A model generated the notes under the pieces. That model searched no databases and was not told the origin of the DNA. It worked only from the letters and a program-made list of their open reading frames with translations. From the NCBI GenBank assembly GCA_037447455.1, contig JBBIGQ010000008.1:1-64000 (forward strand): a stretch of 64,000 bases of DNA, in the 5' to 3' direction. Position 1 is the stretch's first letter. The number at the start of each line of letters is the position of its first letter. The stretch comes from BPGX01 sp037447455 (GTDB lineage Bacteria; Bacteroidota; Bacteroidia; B-17B0; Aurantibacillaceae). Below are positions 54,118-63,062 of the stretch, piece by piece. The translations under genes were made by a program, and so were the position numbers.

Positions 54118-55137
54118 ATGTTTAAGGGTTTTTTGAGTCAGGAAATAGCAATTGATTTAGGAACAGCGAATACAATTATTTATCACAATGATAAAATTGT
54201 AGTAGATGAGCCAAGTATTGTGGCTATTGATAAGACCACTAATAAAGTAATAGCTGTTGGTAAAGCAGCACAAAGAATGCATGGTAAAGAACATAAACAT
54301 ATTGAAACGATAAGGCCATTAAAAGACGGCGTTATAGCAGATTTTCAGGCGGCTGAAGAAATGATTAAGGGAATGATTAAAATGATAAACCCTAATCGAA
54401 GTTTGTTTGCTCCTTCTTTACGCATGATGGTGTGTATACCTTCCGGAATAACAGAAGTGGAGAAGAGAGCTGTTCGTGATAGTGCAGAACACTCAGGGGC
54501 AAAGGAAGTATATATGATTCACGAGCCCATGGCTGCTGCTTTGGGGATGGGCATTGATGTGGAAGCGCCGGAAGGTAATATGATTATTGATATTGGAGGC
54601 GGAACAACTGAAATTGCGGTGATATCTCTTGGAGGCATTGTGTGTGATAAATCAATACGAATTGCAGGCGACGAGTTTAACGTCGATATAGAAGAGTTTG
54701 TGAGAAGACAACATAATCTACAAATCGGTGAACGTTCGGCAGAACGGTTAAAGATAGAAGTGGGGGCTGCTACGGTTGAACTTGACAATCCGCCACCGGA
54801 TTATCCGGTAAGAGGAAGGGACACAATGAGCGGATTGCCAAAAGAGGTGTATGTGAGTTATAGTGAAATAGCACATTGTTTGGAAAAATCTATCTCAAAA
54901 ATTGAAGAAGCTATTGTAACGGCATTAGAAACGGCACCACCTGAACTGGCGGCGGATATTTATCAAAAGGGTATTTATATGGCTGGTGGTGGTTCTTTAT
55001 TGAGAGGATTGGATAAGCGTATTTCGTTGAAAACAAAGTTACAGGTTCATGTATGTGAGGATCCATTGAGGGCCGTGGCAAGAGGAACAAACATTGCCCT
55101 GAAAAATTTTCGTAGATATAAATTTATTATGCAATAA
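54118..55137 (+). CDS. mreB: Rod-shape-determining actin MreB
   Basis: At 339 residues it is a bacterial actin with phosphate-1 loop AIDLGTANTIIY, IHEPMAAALGMG, phosphate-2 IDIGGGTTEIAVIS and the C-terminal adenine motif MAGGGSLLRGLDKR. It polymerises under the inner membrane and organises the elongasome. It heads the cluster mreB-mreC-mreD-mrdA-rodA, the standard order, which implies a rod-shaped or elongated cell. Confidence 0.97.
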   Translation: MFKGFLSQEIAIDLGTANTIIYHNDKIVVDEPSIVAIDKTTNKVIAVGKAAQRMHGKEHKHIETIRPLKDGVIADFQAAEEMIKGMIKMINPNRSLFAPSLRMMVCIPSGITEVEKRAVRDSAEHSGAKEVYMIHEPMAAALGMGIDVEAPEGNMIIDIGGGTTEIAVISLGGIVCDKSIRIAGDEFNVDIEEFVRRQHNLQIGERSAERLKIEVGAATVELDNPPPDYPVRGRDTMSGLPKEVYVSYSEIAHCLEKSISKIEEAIVTALETAPPELAADIYQKGIYMAGGGSLLRGLDKRISLKTKLQVHVCEDPLRAVARGTNIALKNFRRYKFIMQ

Positions 55138-55150
55138 TGTTTAATTTAAT

Positions 55151-55975
55151 GTGAAATCGCTTTTAAAGTTTATATACCGTCGTCTTTTTGGTATTTTCTT
55201 CATATTATTAGAGAGTTTTTGTATATACTTAATTTATCAGAACAATACATACTCTTCTACGGTTATTTTTAATTATTCTAATGAATTAGCAGGGAAATGG
55301 TACGAAAAAAAAGCAGCAGTTTATCAGTATTTTTTTCTGAAAGAGGAAAATGAAAAATTATTACTTTTCAATGCTAACTTGCTGAATAAAAGTTATTACG
55401 CTTACAAAATTCTTTCGTCAAAAGAATATCTGAAACAAGATACAACCATTCATCAGGAATATAGTTTTGTTGAAGCGCAGGTAATTAACAGCACCTTTAA
55501 TCAGCAAAAGAATTATATTATATTAAACATTGGTAGAAATAAAGGTATAGAAAGGGATATGGCGGTTATTACAAGTAATGGAATAGTAGGCAGTGTAAAA
55601 GATGTATCAGAACACTATTCTACAGTGATTACCTTGTTACATAAAGATTTTTTAGTAAATTGTATGTTGAAAGATGGGTCGTGTGGTCCTTTATCGTGGG
55701 ATGGAAAAAGTCGTTTTTATGTGCAAATGAACGATGTGCCGTTGCATGCAAAGATTAAAAAAGGCGATACGGTTTATACTTCTCACTTTTCTCATATTTT
55801 TCCGATGTGGTTGCCGGTGGGTGTTGTAGAAAACTTTGAGCGAAAGCAGAAAAGTCCTTTTTATACCGTACAAGTCAGGATATTTACAGATTTTAATTCT
55901 ATTCAACATGTATATGTTGTAAAACACATTTTTAAAAAAGAATTGGATTCTTTAGAAGCACAATCTATTAAATAA
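55151..55975 (+). CDS. mreC: Rod-shape-determining protein MreC
   Basis: At 274 residues it has one N-terminal membrane helix (about 10-30), a coiled coil and two beta-barrel domains containing YIILNIGRNKGIERDMAVI and DFLVNCMLKDGSCGPLSWDG. MreC links MreB to PBP2 from the periplasm. The start is a GTG at 55151; the ATG two bases earlier is immediately followed by a stop in its frame. Confidence 0.94.
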   Translation: MKSLLKFIYRRLFGIFFILLESFCIYLIYQNNTYSSTVIFNYSNELAGKWYEKKAAVYQYFFLKEENEKLLLFNANLLNKSYYAYKILSSKEYLKQDTTIHQEYSFVEAQVINSTFNQQKNYIILNIGRNKGIERDMAVITSNGIVGSVKDVSEHYSTVITLLHKDFLVNCMLKDGSCGPLSWDGKSRFYVQMNDVPLHAKIKKGDTVYTSHFSHIFPMWLPVGVVENFERKQKSPFYTVQVRIFTDFNSIQHVYVVKHIFKKELDSLEAQSIK

Positions 55976-55989
55976 TTTTTATATTTTTT

Positions 55990-56505
55990 ATGAGCATCAA
56001 TTTTGTTCTGAAATATATTTTTCAATTTTTATTTTTACTGTTTTTACAGATTTTTGTTTTTCAAAAAATTTATCTGACTGTGTATTGTGTTCCCTTTTTT
56101 TATTCCCTGTTAATTTTAACTTTACCTGTTTTTTTGAATCGCTATTTTGTTTTAATAATAGCATTTTTATTAGGTGTCATCGTAGATGCGGTTTACCATA
56201 CAGGAGGTATTCATGCGATGGCCACTACATTGATAGCGTATTTGAGGTATTACTGGTTAAAAATAATAGAGCCATCCGAAAGGTATGAAGAGAATCAAAT
56301 ACCTGTGTTTTCAGAAATGGGAGGGGAATGGTTTTTAAAATATACAATGCCTTTAGTTTTGATTCATCATGTGCTGATATTTGGACTGGAAGCGTTCCAT
56401 GTGCGATATGTGTTTATGATTATTATTAAGGGGGTACTAAGTGCCATTGTTGCGGAAATTATTTTGTATTTTTCTCATTTATTATTTTTTCGTCCTAAGC
56501 GCTAA
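55990..56505 (+). CDS. mreD: Rod-shape-determining protein MreD
   Basis: At 171 residues, five or so hydrophobic segments give the MreD topology; the only charged conserved-looking stretch is around EEN/RYEENQIPV in the middle. Sequence conservation of MreD is low, so the call rests on topology and on its place between mreC and mrdA. The next gene begins on the last base of its stop codon. Confidence 0.88.
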   Translation: MSINFVLKYIFQFLFLLFLQIFVFQKIYLTVYCVPFFYSLLILTLPVFLNRYFVLIIAFLLGVIVDAVYHTGGIHAMATTLIAYLRYYWLKIIEPSERYEENQIPVFSEMGGEWFLKYTMPLVLIHHVLIFGLEAFHVRYVFMIIIKGVLSAIVAEIILYFSHLLFFRPKR

Positions 56506-58412
56506 TGAACCGAAATCAAAAAATACTTCTTTCAGAACGCCGATATTATATTATGACTTTCATCGTATTTGTGCTGGTGCTTTATTTAGCCCGATTGTTT
56601 TATTTACAAATTATTGCAAACGAGTATAAAGTGTATGCTCAAATTAATGCCTTTGAATTTTTGACAGAGCATCCGCCAAGGGGTTATATTTATGATAGAA
56701 CGGGGAAATTATTGGTCATGAATGAACCTTCATACGATTTAATGGTCGTTCCAAAAGAGGCTAAGGGCTGTGATACAATGGCATTATGTGAGATATTAGA
56801 AATATCAAAAGAAGAGTTTATTAAACGTATGATAAAATTATCTTTACCGCCAAACTCTCCAAGAAAGCAAGGATTATTTGAAAAGCAATTGTCGGTAAAG
56901 ACATACGCTGCTTTGCAGGAAAAGCTGTATCGGTTTAATGGTTTTTTTGTTCAGGTGCGTTCGGTTCGCAAATATCCCAAACCAATTGCGGCACATGCCC
57001 TGGGATATGTAGGGGAGGTGAGTAAAGAAAAAGCTGCAAAAGATTCGTATTACAAAGAAGGTGATTACATCGGAATTAGTGGAATTGAGTTGAGTTATGA
57101 AAAGTATCTTCGTGGTAAAAAAGGAACGAGAATCATCATTAAAGATGTGCATAACAGAGAAGTGGGGCGCTTTATGGATGGGAAATACGATACATTGGCT
57201 GTTCCGGGATTGCCATTGTATTCTTCAATTGATGCAGAATTACAGGAATATGGGGAATATCTCATGCAAAATAAAAAAGGCAGTATTGTAGCAATTGAAC
57301 CGGGTACAGGCGAGATATTGTGTTTAGTATCCGGTCCTACTTACGATCCTAATATGTTGGTAGGTGGTAAAGAAAGGAGTAAAAATTTTGCTAAGTTGTA
57401 TGCCGATACGGTTCATGTGCCTTTATTTAACCGTGCCACTCAAGCGATGTATCCGCCCGGTTCTACTTTCAAACTTATTGATGCACTCATTGGTCAAAAA
57501 GATGGAGTATTATTTTCTAATACAGTATACCCTTGTGCAAGAGGGTATCCTCCAATGGGAGGAAAACCCAAATGTCATCCGCATCCAACAGCCAATTTAG
57601 AAATGTCTATTCAATATTCTTGTAATTCTTATTATTCTTATGTTTTTAAAAGTATTGTGGAGAATTATAAATTATGGGGAAACTTTCAAAATGCCTATAA
57701 TCATTGGCGTGAGGCGGTGATGAGTTTTGGAATTGGGAGAAAATTAAATTACGACATTCCTTATGAAAAGCCCGGAAATGTGCCATCTATTAAGTATTAC
57801 AACAAAGTATTTGGAGAAAACAGATGGTTTGCGAGTACTGTCATATCATTGGGTATTGGGCAAGCGGAATTGACGGCAGTGCCTATCCAATTGGCTAATG
57901 TCATGTGTATTATTGCTAATCGGGGATTTTATTATACACCTCACATTATTAAGGGAATAGGGCATGAGAAATTTTTAGATAGTACATTTAAGGTTAAGCA
58001 TTATGCGTATGTAACGGAAGATGAGTATTATGAAAGAGTAATTAATGGGATGGAAAAAGTAGTAGAGGCAGGAACGGCTACATTGGCTAAAATAAAAGAT
58101 ATTAAAATTTGTGGTAAAACGGGTACTGCCCAAAATCCACATGGAAAAGATCATGCTTTGTTTTTTGCTTTTGCACCAAAAGAAGATCCTAAAATTGCCA
58201 TTTCTGTAATTGTTGAAAATGCTGGTTTTGGTGGGGTGTGGGCAGCGCCTATTGCTTCTTTGATGATTGAAAAATATTTAAAAAGAAAAATTACACGACC
58301 TGATTTGGAAAAAAGAATGGTGGAAGCCAATCTAATAAAAGCAAATATTGAATACATTAAAAGCGGGATGCCGGATAAAAAGAAAACTACAAAAAGAAAA
58401 AAATCCAGATAA
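56505..58412 (+). CDS. mrdA: Penicillin-binding protein 2 (elongasome transpeptidase)
   Basis: At 635 residues: one N-terminal membrane helix (about 18-38), a PBP dimerisation domain (RGYIYDRTGKLL region) and a transpeptidase domain with catalytic S320-x-x-K323 (PPGSTFKL), S372-C-N374 and K538-T-G540 (CGKTGTAQ). It crosslinks peptidoglycan in the periplasm with RodA as its glycan polymerase. A Lys/Arg-rich tail ends the protein. It overlaps mreD and rodA by one base each. Confidence 0.96.
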   Translation: MNRNQKILLSERRYYIMTFIVFVLVLYLARLFYLQIIANEYKVYAQINAFEFLTEHPPRGYIYDRTGKLLVMNEPSYDLMVVPKEAKGCDTMALCEILEISKEEFIKRMIKLSLPPNSPRKQGLFEKQLSVKTYAALQEKLYRFNGFFVQVRSVRKYPKPIAAHALGYVGEVSKEKAAKDSYYKEGDYIGISGIELSYEKYLRGKKGTRIIIKDVHNREVGRFMDGKYDTLAVPGLPLYSSIDAELQEYGEYLMQNKKGSIVAIEPGTGEILCLVSGPTYDPNMLVGGKERSKNFAKLYADTVHVPLFNRATQAMYPPGSTFKLIDALIGQKDGVLFSNTVYPCARGYPPMGGKPKCHPHPTANLEMSIQYSCNSYYSYVFKSIVENYKLWGNFQNAYNHWREAVMSFGIGRKLNYDIPYEKPGNVPSIKYYNKVFGENRWFASTVISLGIGQAELTAVPIQLANVMCIIANRGFYYTPHIIKGIGHEKFLDSTFKVKHYAYVTEDEYYERVINGMEKVVEAGTATLAKIKDIKICGKTGTAQNPHGKDHALFFAFAPKEDPKIAISVIVENAGFGGVWAAPIASLMIEKYLKRKITRPDLEKRMVEANLIKANIEYIKSGMPDKKKTTKRKKSR

Positions 58413-59719
58413 TGAGAACAGCAGAAGAAGGACCATTTTCAAATATTGATTGGATGACTGTGATAATTTATATTGTGCTGGTATTGATGGGCTGGCTCAA
58501 TATTTATGCCGCTGTATATGATGAGCAGCATCAAAGTATTTTTGATGTTTCACAAAAGTATGGCAAGCAGTTAATTTGGATTGTTACAGCATTTTTATTA
58601 GCATTTATTATTTTAATTATTGATGCTGATTTTTATACTGTTTTTTCTTATGGGTTTTATATTTTCTTTTTGATATTAAATTTGTTGGTCCCCTTTTTGG
58701 GTAGAGAAATTAAAGGAAGCAGGTCGTGGTTTCGGATAGGAGATTTTGGCATTCAGCCCGCAGAGTTTATGAAATTTGCTACTAATATGGCGCTAGCAAA
58801 ATTTTTAGCCAATCAAAATTTATCTGTTATTTCTACAAAGCGATATAAATCATTGGCAGATTATATTGAAATGTATAAAAACACTATTGTATCATTCATC
58901 ATCATTGGAATTCCAATGATAATTATTTTAGTACTTCAAAATGAAACAGGATTAGCTATAACATTTTCTGCATTCATTATTGCCTTATATCGTGAAGGTT
59001 TGTCAGTAACATATATTATCGTGGGTTTTATGGCAGTTTTGTTGTTTATTTTATCGCTATTAATTCCTCAGATGTATTTTTATATAGCATTTTCTATTAT
59101 TTTGGTATTATGGTTTTATTTTGGAAAACACTCCTGGAAACTATTTTTTATAAAATTAATGTATGTACTTTTTGCATCTTTATTTGTATTTTCAAGTAAT
59201 TTTTTATATTCAAAATTACAACCACATCAAAGAGGAAGAATAGATGTGCTACTGGGTAGAGGTGAAGTTAACCTTAAAAAAGAAGGGTATAATGTACACC
59301 AATCTAAAATAGCTATTGGGTCAGGAGGTTTATTTGGAAAAGGTTATCTGAAAGGTACACAAACGAAATACAATTTTGTGCCCGAACAAGATACCGATTT
59401 TATTTTCTGCACGGTCGGTGAAGAATGGGGTTTTTTAGGCAGTAGCGTTGTATTGATATTATTTGTGGTTTTAATCATACGCATTATTATATTAGCAGAG
59501 CGTCAAAAGTCCGATTTTTCAAGAATTTATGGGTATGGTGTGGCGTCTGTTTTATTTTTTCATCTGACTGTAAACATTGGAATGACTATGGGAATATTAC
59601 CGGTTATTGGGATTCCTTTGCCTTTTTTCAGTTACGGCGGGTCGTCTTTATGGGAATTTACAATATTATTGTTTATTTTTCTTAAATTGGATGCGCATCG
59701 TTTGTTTATATTAAGGTAA
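58412..59719 (+). CDS. rodA: SEDS peptidoglycan glycosyltransferase RodA
   Basis: At 435 residues it has about ten membrane segments, with SEDS signatures GSRSWFRIGDFGIQPAEFMK near the N-terminal third, GEEWGFLGS and the C-terminal PLPFFSYGGSS. It polymerises glycan strands from lipid II in complex with PBP2. There is an unusually long soluble stretch near residues 230-260 around KHSWKL, within normal limits for Bacteroidota. It is the last gene of the mre cluster; a new promoter follows. Confidence 0.95.
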   Translation: MRTAEEGPFSNIDWMTVIIYIVLVLMGWLNIYAAVYDEQHQSIFDVSQKYGKQLIWIVTAFLLAFIILIIDADFYTVFSYGFYIFFLILNLLVPFLGREIKGSRSWFRIGDFGIQPAEFMKFATNMALAKFLANQNLSVISTKRYKSLADYIEMYKNTIVSFIIIGIPMIIILVLQNETGLAITFSAFIIALYREGLSVTYIIVGFMAVLLFILSLLIPQMYFYIAFSIILVLWFYFGKHSWKLFFIKLMYVLFASLFVFSSNFLYSKLQPHQRGRIDVLLGRGEVNLKKEGYNVHQSKIAIGSGGLFGKGYLKGTQTKYNFVPEQDTDFIFCTVGEEWGFLGSSVVLILFVVLIIRIIILAERQKSDFSRIYGYGVASVLFFHLTVNIGMTMGILPVIGIPLPFFSYGGSSLWEFTILLFIFLKLDAHRLFILR

Positions 59720-59720
59720 A

Positions 59721-59753
59721 TTTGGCAGGTGCAATTTTTTTTCATTATATTTG
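59721..59753 (+). promoter_or_regulatory. Promoter of the yfiR-TPR-phosphatase operon
   Basis: TTTG (59721-59724), a 21-nt spacer and TATATTTG (59746-59753) form a complete Bacteroidota promoter, immediately after the rodA stop and 17 nt before the TTG start of the next gene. Confidence 0.7.
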
Positions 59754-59770
59754 CTTGCAAACGTGTTTAG

Positions 59771-60301
59771 TTGAAACTGGCTTCAAAACATATATTTTTT
59801 TTACTTTTTTCTTTTTTTACATTTAGTTCATTTAAACAGAATTTTGATGTAAATGCAAAAATTAAAGCAGTTTATATTTATAATTTGACGCGTTATTTTG
59901 AATGGCCTTCTGCTTCTAAGTCGGGTAATTTTATTATTCAGATAGTGGGCAATGCCAATACCCTAATAAAAGAATTGAACGAAAATGTGGTAGCTAAAAA
60001 AACAATCGGTGGACAGAAAATAGAACTCGTTAATTCTGATAAAATAGATAAAAACAAAATTCCTCAAATTGTATACATTACACCAGAATATTCTTCAAAC
60101 ATCAAATCGTACGCATCTCAACTGAAAAATAAAGGCGCCTTATTAATCACAGAGCAGGAAGGCGCTGCTAAGACACATGCAGTAATTAATTTCGTAGTAA
60201 TTGATAACAAGCAGAAATTTGAATACAATAAAACCAATGCTGCAAAATATGGATTAAAAGCCAGCGAGGATATTAAAAATCTGGCCTCCGCTGTCTATTA
60301 A
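59771..60301 (+). CDS. YfiR-family (DUF4154) periplasmic protein
   Basis: At 176 residues, starting with TTG (the only plausible start after the promoter), it has a signal peptide (about 1-22). The YfiR core follows: KIKAVYIYNLTRYFEWP, FIIQIVGNANTLIKEL, QIVYITPEYSSNI, GALLITEQEGAA and VINFVVIDNKQKFEYN. In Pseudomonas YfiR inhibits the HAMP-containing diguanylate cyclase YfiN from the periplasm. Here the nearby HAMP protein is a phosphatase (61258). The protein contains no cysteine, so the disulfide redox control described for YfiR is not possible. Confidence 0.86.
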   Translation: MKLASKHIFFLLFSFFTFSSFKQNFDVNAKIKAVYIYNLTRYFEWPSASKSGNFIIQIVGNANTLIKELNENVVAKKTIGGQKIELVNSDKIDKNKIPQIVYITPEYSSNIKSYASQLKNKGALLITEQEGAAKTHAVINFVVIDNKQKFEYNKTNAAKYGLKASEDIKNLASAVY

Positions 60302-60307
60302 ATATAT

Positions 60308-61243
60308 ATGATGAAAAAGAAAAATAACATACTAAAAATATTTATCATCTTCTTATGGGTAGGATGGTGGCAGCATTATTCAAATGCACAGGTTAATAAA
60401 TTATTAGAAGCATTTGATTGCTATCAAAACAGAGATTTTGCTTGTGCTAAAGCAAAAGTGGATGAGGTTGTTCTACATCCCGAAACGAAAGAAGAACCTG
60501 CTGCATGGAGTTTGAAAGCATATGTGTATTATCAATATTTCAAAATCTATGAATATAATCTCCACAACTCTAATTATCGTAAAGATGCCTTTAGTGCTGT
60601 GCAAACTTCTCAATCTTTATCACCGGACGCTGAAACAGAAGTCAATAATAAAAAACTCATAAAAGTAATTGCAGAAAGCTACTTCAATCAAATTAAAATA
60701 TACTTGTATGACTCTTTGAATTACGATAGATGTATAGAACTTTATACAAATTATAAAAACACATACCTGATAATAGAGCCATCTATGAACTTTAAGTCCA
60801 AAGACATAGAATTTTACCTTAGCGTGGGTGGACAGTATGTAACAACAGTAAAAAAATTATTAGATGCAGAATCTGGTATGATACAAACCGTGTTTAATAA
60901 TTATACAGAAATAGCAAAAATAGCATTCAATAAAGTATTAGAGTTAGATCCGACCAATACCGGTGCTCTTGAAGGACTGGCAATCGCCTATTACAACCAA
61001 GGTGCTAAATTGATTAAAGAAATGTCTTTTGATACACCTATTGAACAAATTGAACAAATACAGGAAAACGCTAATAAATACTTCAAACAAGCATTGCCCT
61101 ACATGCAAAAAGCGTATGAATTGAAACCAGATGACTCTGATATAATAGAAGGATTAACCGGTATTTACTATGCTTTGCACGATAATGAAAAATACATTGA
61201 GTTTAAGAAAAAATTAGATACATTAAAAAAACAAAAAGATTAA
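60308..61243 (+). CDS. Secreted TPR-like protein
   Basis: This 311-residue protein has an N-terminal signal sequence (about 1-26, ending SNAQ) and helical repeats along its whole length. The clearest TPR is FNKVLELDPTNTGALEGLAI (about 215-235), followed by AYELKPDDSDIIEGLTGIYY. It is probably a periplasmic scaffold. The gene is 6 nt after the yfiR-like gene and 14 nt before the phosphatase gene, so the three form one operon, and it may connect the other two products (inference). An ATG one codon later is an equal alternative start. Confidence 0.82.
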   Translation: MMKKKNNILKIFIIFLWVGWWQHYSNAQVNKLLEAFDCYQNRDFACAKAKVDEVVLHPETKEEPAAWSLKAYVYYQYFKIYEYNLHNSNYRKDAFSAVQTSQSLSPDAETEVNNKKLIKVIAESYFNQIKIYLYDSLNYDRCIELYTNYKNTYLIIEPSMNFKSKDIEFYLSVGGQYVTTVKKLLDAESGMIQTVFNNYTEIAKIAFNKVLELDPTNTGALEGLAIAYYNQGAKLIKEMSFDTPIEQIEQIQENANKYFKQALPYMQKAYELKPDDSDIIEGLTGIYYALHDNEKYIEFKKKLDTLKKQKD

Positions 61244-61257
61244 AATAAACAGTTGAA

Positions 61258-63033
61258 ATGCGATTACGATTTAATATCACTACAAGAATTGCTGGTGGCT
61301 TTGGTTCTTTAATTCTTTTGACACTAGTAGCATTTTTGTACACCTTTATTGTACTCAAAGATACGCGAAAAAAAGCAGATACTGTTGTAGAACAAGTAAT
61401 TCCAAGTTTAACAGAGTTAAAAGATTTTAATCTGCTTTTACAGAAATCCAAAACACTCATAGCGAAATGGTATTACAATAAAAGTTTAAATGATAATTAT
61501 GAGTTTAGAATTGAGTTGAGACAATTAATTACAAAAGATTATCTTCAAAAGAAAAAGCAATTAATGCAATTATCCGTTTTGTGGAAAGAAAAAGAAAGAA
61601 AAGATTTGGAATTGATTCTCAAAAAAACAGAAGCAACCTTTACATTGTATCAGAATGAAATAATGGAAAAATTAAATAGCATGGAGGCCTACGATGACCC
61701 AAGTATTTATTATCCGGCTAAGTTTGCCTTAGATGATGCAGAAGAAAGTATAAAGTTAATTATTAAAAATCTGAATGTATTAATTGAAAGCAAAACACAG
61801 GAAGCAGATACAGTAAAACAAGAAATGTTTAAGTCCATCAACTTCCTTGAAACCATTGTGAAATTTTTAGGTGCTGTACTTCTTGTGGGGGGTATTATAA
61901 TCGCTTTCTTTACTATTCGTTCTATTGTGCTACCTATCATGCAATTGAAAGATTTGTTATTAAAAATGGGAAAAGGAATAATACCCAAAGAACGTTTCCC
62001 GGACAGAAAAGATGAAACAGGTGAAATGGGACGTGCTTTAAATGTACTTATCAATTCTTTTGAACGGACGACGGAATTTGCCAAACAAACCGGTGCCGGA
62101 AATTTTGACGCTATCTTTCAACCATTGAGTGAACACGATACACTGGGGCATGCGCTCATCCGAATGAGAGATGAACTTGCTGAAAACGAAAGAGTGCTGG
62201 AACAGAAAGTCATAGAACGAACCGAAGAAGTGGTAAAACAAAAAAAAGAAATTGAATATCTTTTTACACAGGTTACAGACAGTATTAAATATGCTAAACG
62301 AATTCAGGAAGCCATTCTACCACCCATTAAGCACTTTCAGACCTTGCTGCCCGATTCTTTTATTCTCTATAAACCTAAAGACATAGTCAGTGGGGATTTT
62401 TACTGGATTGATAAAAAAAATAACCGCATTTATGTGGCGGCCGTAGATTGTACCGGACATGGAGTGCCCGGCGCTTTTATGAGCATTATTGGTTCTAATT
62501 TATTAAAAGATATAATCAATAATACAAATCTCATACAGCCTTCAGATATATTAGATGAATTGAATATTCGGATTGCTCAGACCTTACACAGCGAACAAAC
62601 AGATACTAAAGATGGTATGGACTTAAGTTTAATCGCTATTAATCCAGAAACATTACAAATAGAATACGCTTCCGCCATGAATCCTCTTTGTTTGATCCGA
62701 AATTCTGATAAATCTGACCAGGTGGAGGCACATATCCTGGAAGGCGACCGATTCCCTATCGGAAAATATACCGATGTTATTAGCAAATTTACCAATCGTA
62801 CGATTCAAGTTCAAAAGAGCGATGTCATTTATCTTTTTTCAGATGGCTATGCCGACCAATTTGGTGGCCCAAAAGGAAAAAAATTATACAAGAAAAATTT
62901 CTTTAAAATTTTGGAAGAAACTTCTAAATGGCCAATAGAACATCAACGGTTTATTTTAGATAAAAAATTTATAGAGTGGAAAGGTCATCTGGAACAAATA
63001 GATGATATACTTGTGATTGGAATTAAATTTTGA
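61258..63033 (+). CDS. Membrane sensor phosphatase: HAMP + SpoIIE/PP2C (SiaA-like)
   Basis: At 591 residues: membrane helix 1 (about 12-33), a helical periplasmic sensor region (about 34-198), membrane helix 2 (about 200-222), HAMP (about 223-277), a second helical linker and coiled coil (about 290-350), then a SpoIIE-type PP2C domain (about 365-591). All metal-binding acidic residues are present: D380 (SGDFYW), D397 (VDCTGHGVPG), D452/D455 (DGMDLSL), D529 (FSDGYADQ) and D582/D583 (QIDDILV). It should dephosphorylate Ser/Thr on a regulator, as SiaA does to SiaC. Possible substrate: the SiaC encoded at 26814. Confidence 0.92.
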   Translation: MRLRFNITTRIAGGFGSLILLTLVAFLYTFIVLKDTRKKADTVVEQVIPSLTELKDFNLLLQKSKTLIAKWYYNKSLNDNYEFRIELRQLITKDYLQKKKQLMQLSVLWKEKERKDLELILKKTEATFTLYQNEIMEKLNSMEAYDDPSIYYPAKFALDDAEESIKLIIKNLNVLIESKTQEADTVKQEMFKSINFLETIVKFLGAVLLVGGIIIAFFTIRSIVLPIMQLKDLLLKMGKGIIPKERFPDRKDETGEMGRALNVLINSFERTTEFAKQTGAGNFDAIFQPLSEHDTLGHALIRMRDELAENERVLEQKVIERTEEVVKQKKEIEYLFTQVTDSIKYAKRIQEAILPPIKHFQTLLPDSFILYKPKDIVSGDFYWIDKKNNRIYVAAVDCTGHGVPGAFMSIIGSNLLKDIINNTNLIQPSDILDELNIRIAQTLHSEQTDTKDGMDLSLIAINPETLQIEYASAMNPLCLIRNSDKSDQVEAHILEGDRFPIGKYTDVISKFTNRTIQVQKSDVIYLFSDGYADQFGGPKGKKLYKKNFFKILEETSKWPIEHQRFILDKKFIEWKGHLEQIDDILVIGIKF

Positions 63034-63062
63034 TTGATAAGTTTCAAATATAATTTTTAATC

